DNA of 64,000 nucleotides from Cladorhizidae sp. MBARI D1340-BT2 (lineage: Eukaryota; Porifera; Demospongiae; Poecilosclerida; Cladorhizidae): positions 38,467,488 through 38,531,487 of the forward strand of contig JAQNBH010000015.1 in assembly GCA_028752905.1 (NCBI GenBank), given 5' to 3'. The notes under the pieces were generated by a model that saw nothing but the letters and a program-made list of their open reading frames with translations, was not told the origin of the DNA and did no database searches. The stretch's first letter is position 1. Every line of letters begins with the position of its first letter. Below are positions 63,978 through 64,000 of this stretch, in pieces. The position numbers and the translations under genes are program-made.

Positions 63978-64000
63978 GACACGTGGGTGGATATTGTCAC

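Larger units (their letters stand above)
62338..64000 (-). mobile_element. CR1/L2-like LINE, 3' half (continues beyond the window)
   Basis: On minus, ORF2 runs from the window edge to about 62482, then a short 3' UTR, then a (TTA)n-type tail at 62358-62340 ('ataatataataataataata' on plus). Short simple repeats instead of poly-A are typical 3' ends of CR1/L2 elements. Confidence 0.85.

Noticed and set aside
1..64000. tRNA or rRNA genes
   Set aside because: No cloverleaf boxes or rRNA-like segments were noticed on either strand by eye; a covariance search would be needed to exclude degenerate ones.

Overview
The window is nuclear DNA of an animal and contains no bacterial features. The host genes visible are a COG2 (Golgi tethering complex) first exon on the minus strand near 8.3-8.6 kb, a single-exon glycosyltransferase family 92 gene on the minus strand at 19.9-21.2 kb, and a P2X7-like cytoplasmic-domain gene with a roughly 51-bp intron, possibly broken, on the minus strand at 39.2-40.0 kb. 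Tiny introns, compact genes and the mix of invertebrate transposons fit an early-branching marine invertebrate. A sponge is my best guess, but the sequence alone does not prove it.

Most of the window is repeats and nested mobile elements. Region by region: 0-0.8 kb, 31-bp satellite. 1.1-5.9 kb, piggyBac-like element with TTAA-flanked inverted ends, carrying a 3.5-kb 33-bp minisatellite. 5.9-7.8 kb, three simple or tandem arrays. 7.9-10.2 kb, Penelope-type terminal sequences, the COG2 exon and a CR1-like fragment. 10.5-15.0 kb, a decayed non-LTR retrotransposon (minus) broken up by a piggyBac-like element. 13.1-17.4 kb, a convergent pair of piggyBac-like copies. 19.9-21.2 kb, the GT92 gene. 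21.3-28.5 kb, two decayed hAT/ZMYM-type transposons separated by tandem repeats. 29.1-31.4 kb, two tail-to-tail Penelope-like retroelements. 33.5-34.8 kb, a short piggyBac-like copy. 34.8-37.0 kb, an RLE-type (R2/NeSL-like) non-LTR element. 37.2-39.0 kb, a DUF7869-type transposase relic. 40.0-41.0 kb, retroelement scraps. 41.1-42.4 kb, a hAT derivative with an intact 202-aa core-less ORF. 43.5-49.1 kb, a nearly intact Ty3/gypsy element on the minus strand with LTRs and a perfect 5-bp target duplication. 50.9-59.3 kb, a decayed Gmr1-like LTR element (integrase before RNase H) whose 3' LTR region is split by a 4.5-kb piggyBac-like composite. 59.8-62.0 kb, a piggyBac transposase relic that retains the DDE-domain framework. 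62.3-64.0 kb, the 3' part of a CR1/L2-like LINE running off the window.

The strongest theme is that several piggyBac-like copies keep the acidic N-terminal exon, the Ser/Thr/Pro linker and/or the C-terminal Cys-rich segment but have lost the catalytic core. A hAT copy shows the same design: zinc finger joined directly to the dimerisation domain in one open ORF. These could encode DNA-binding or dimerising proteins that repress transposition, or be plain non-autonomous passengers. A second theme is hammerhead-ribozyme-like cores in the Penelope-type terminal repeats. Every function is inferred from motifs read by eye; no database search was run.
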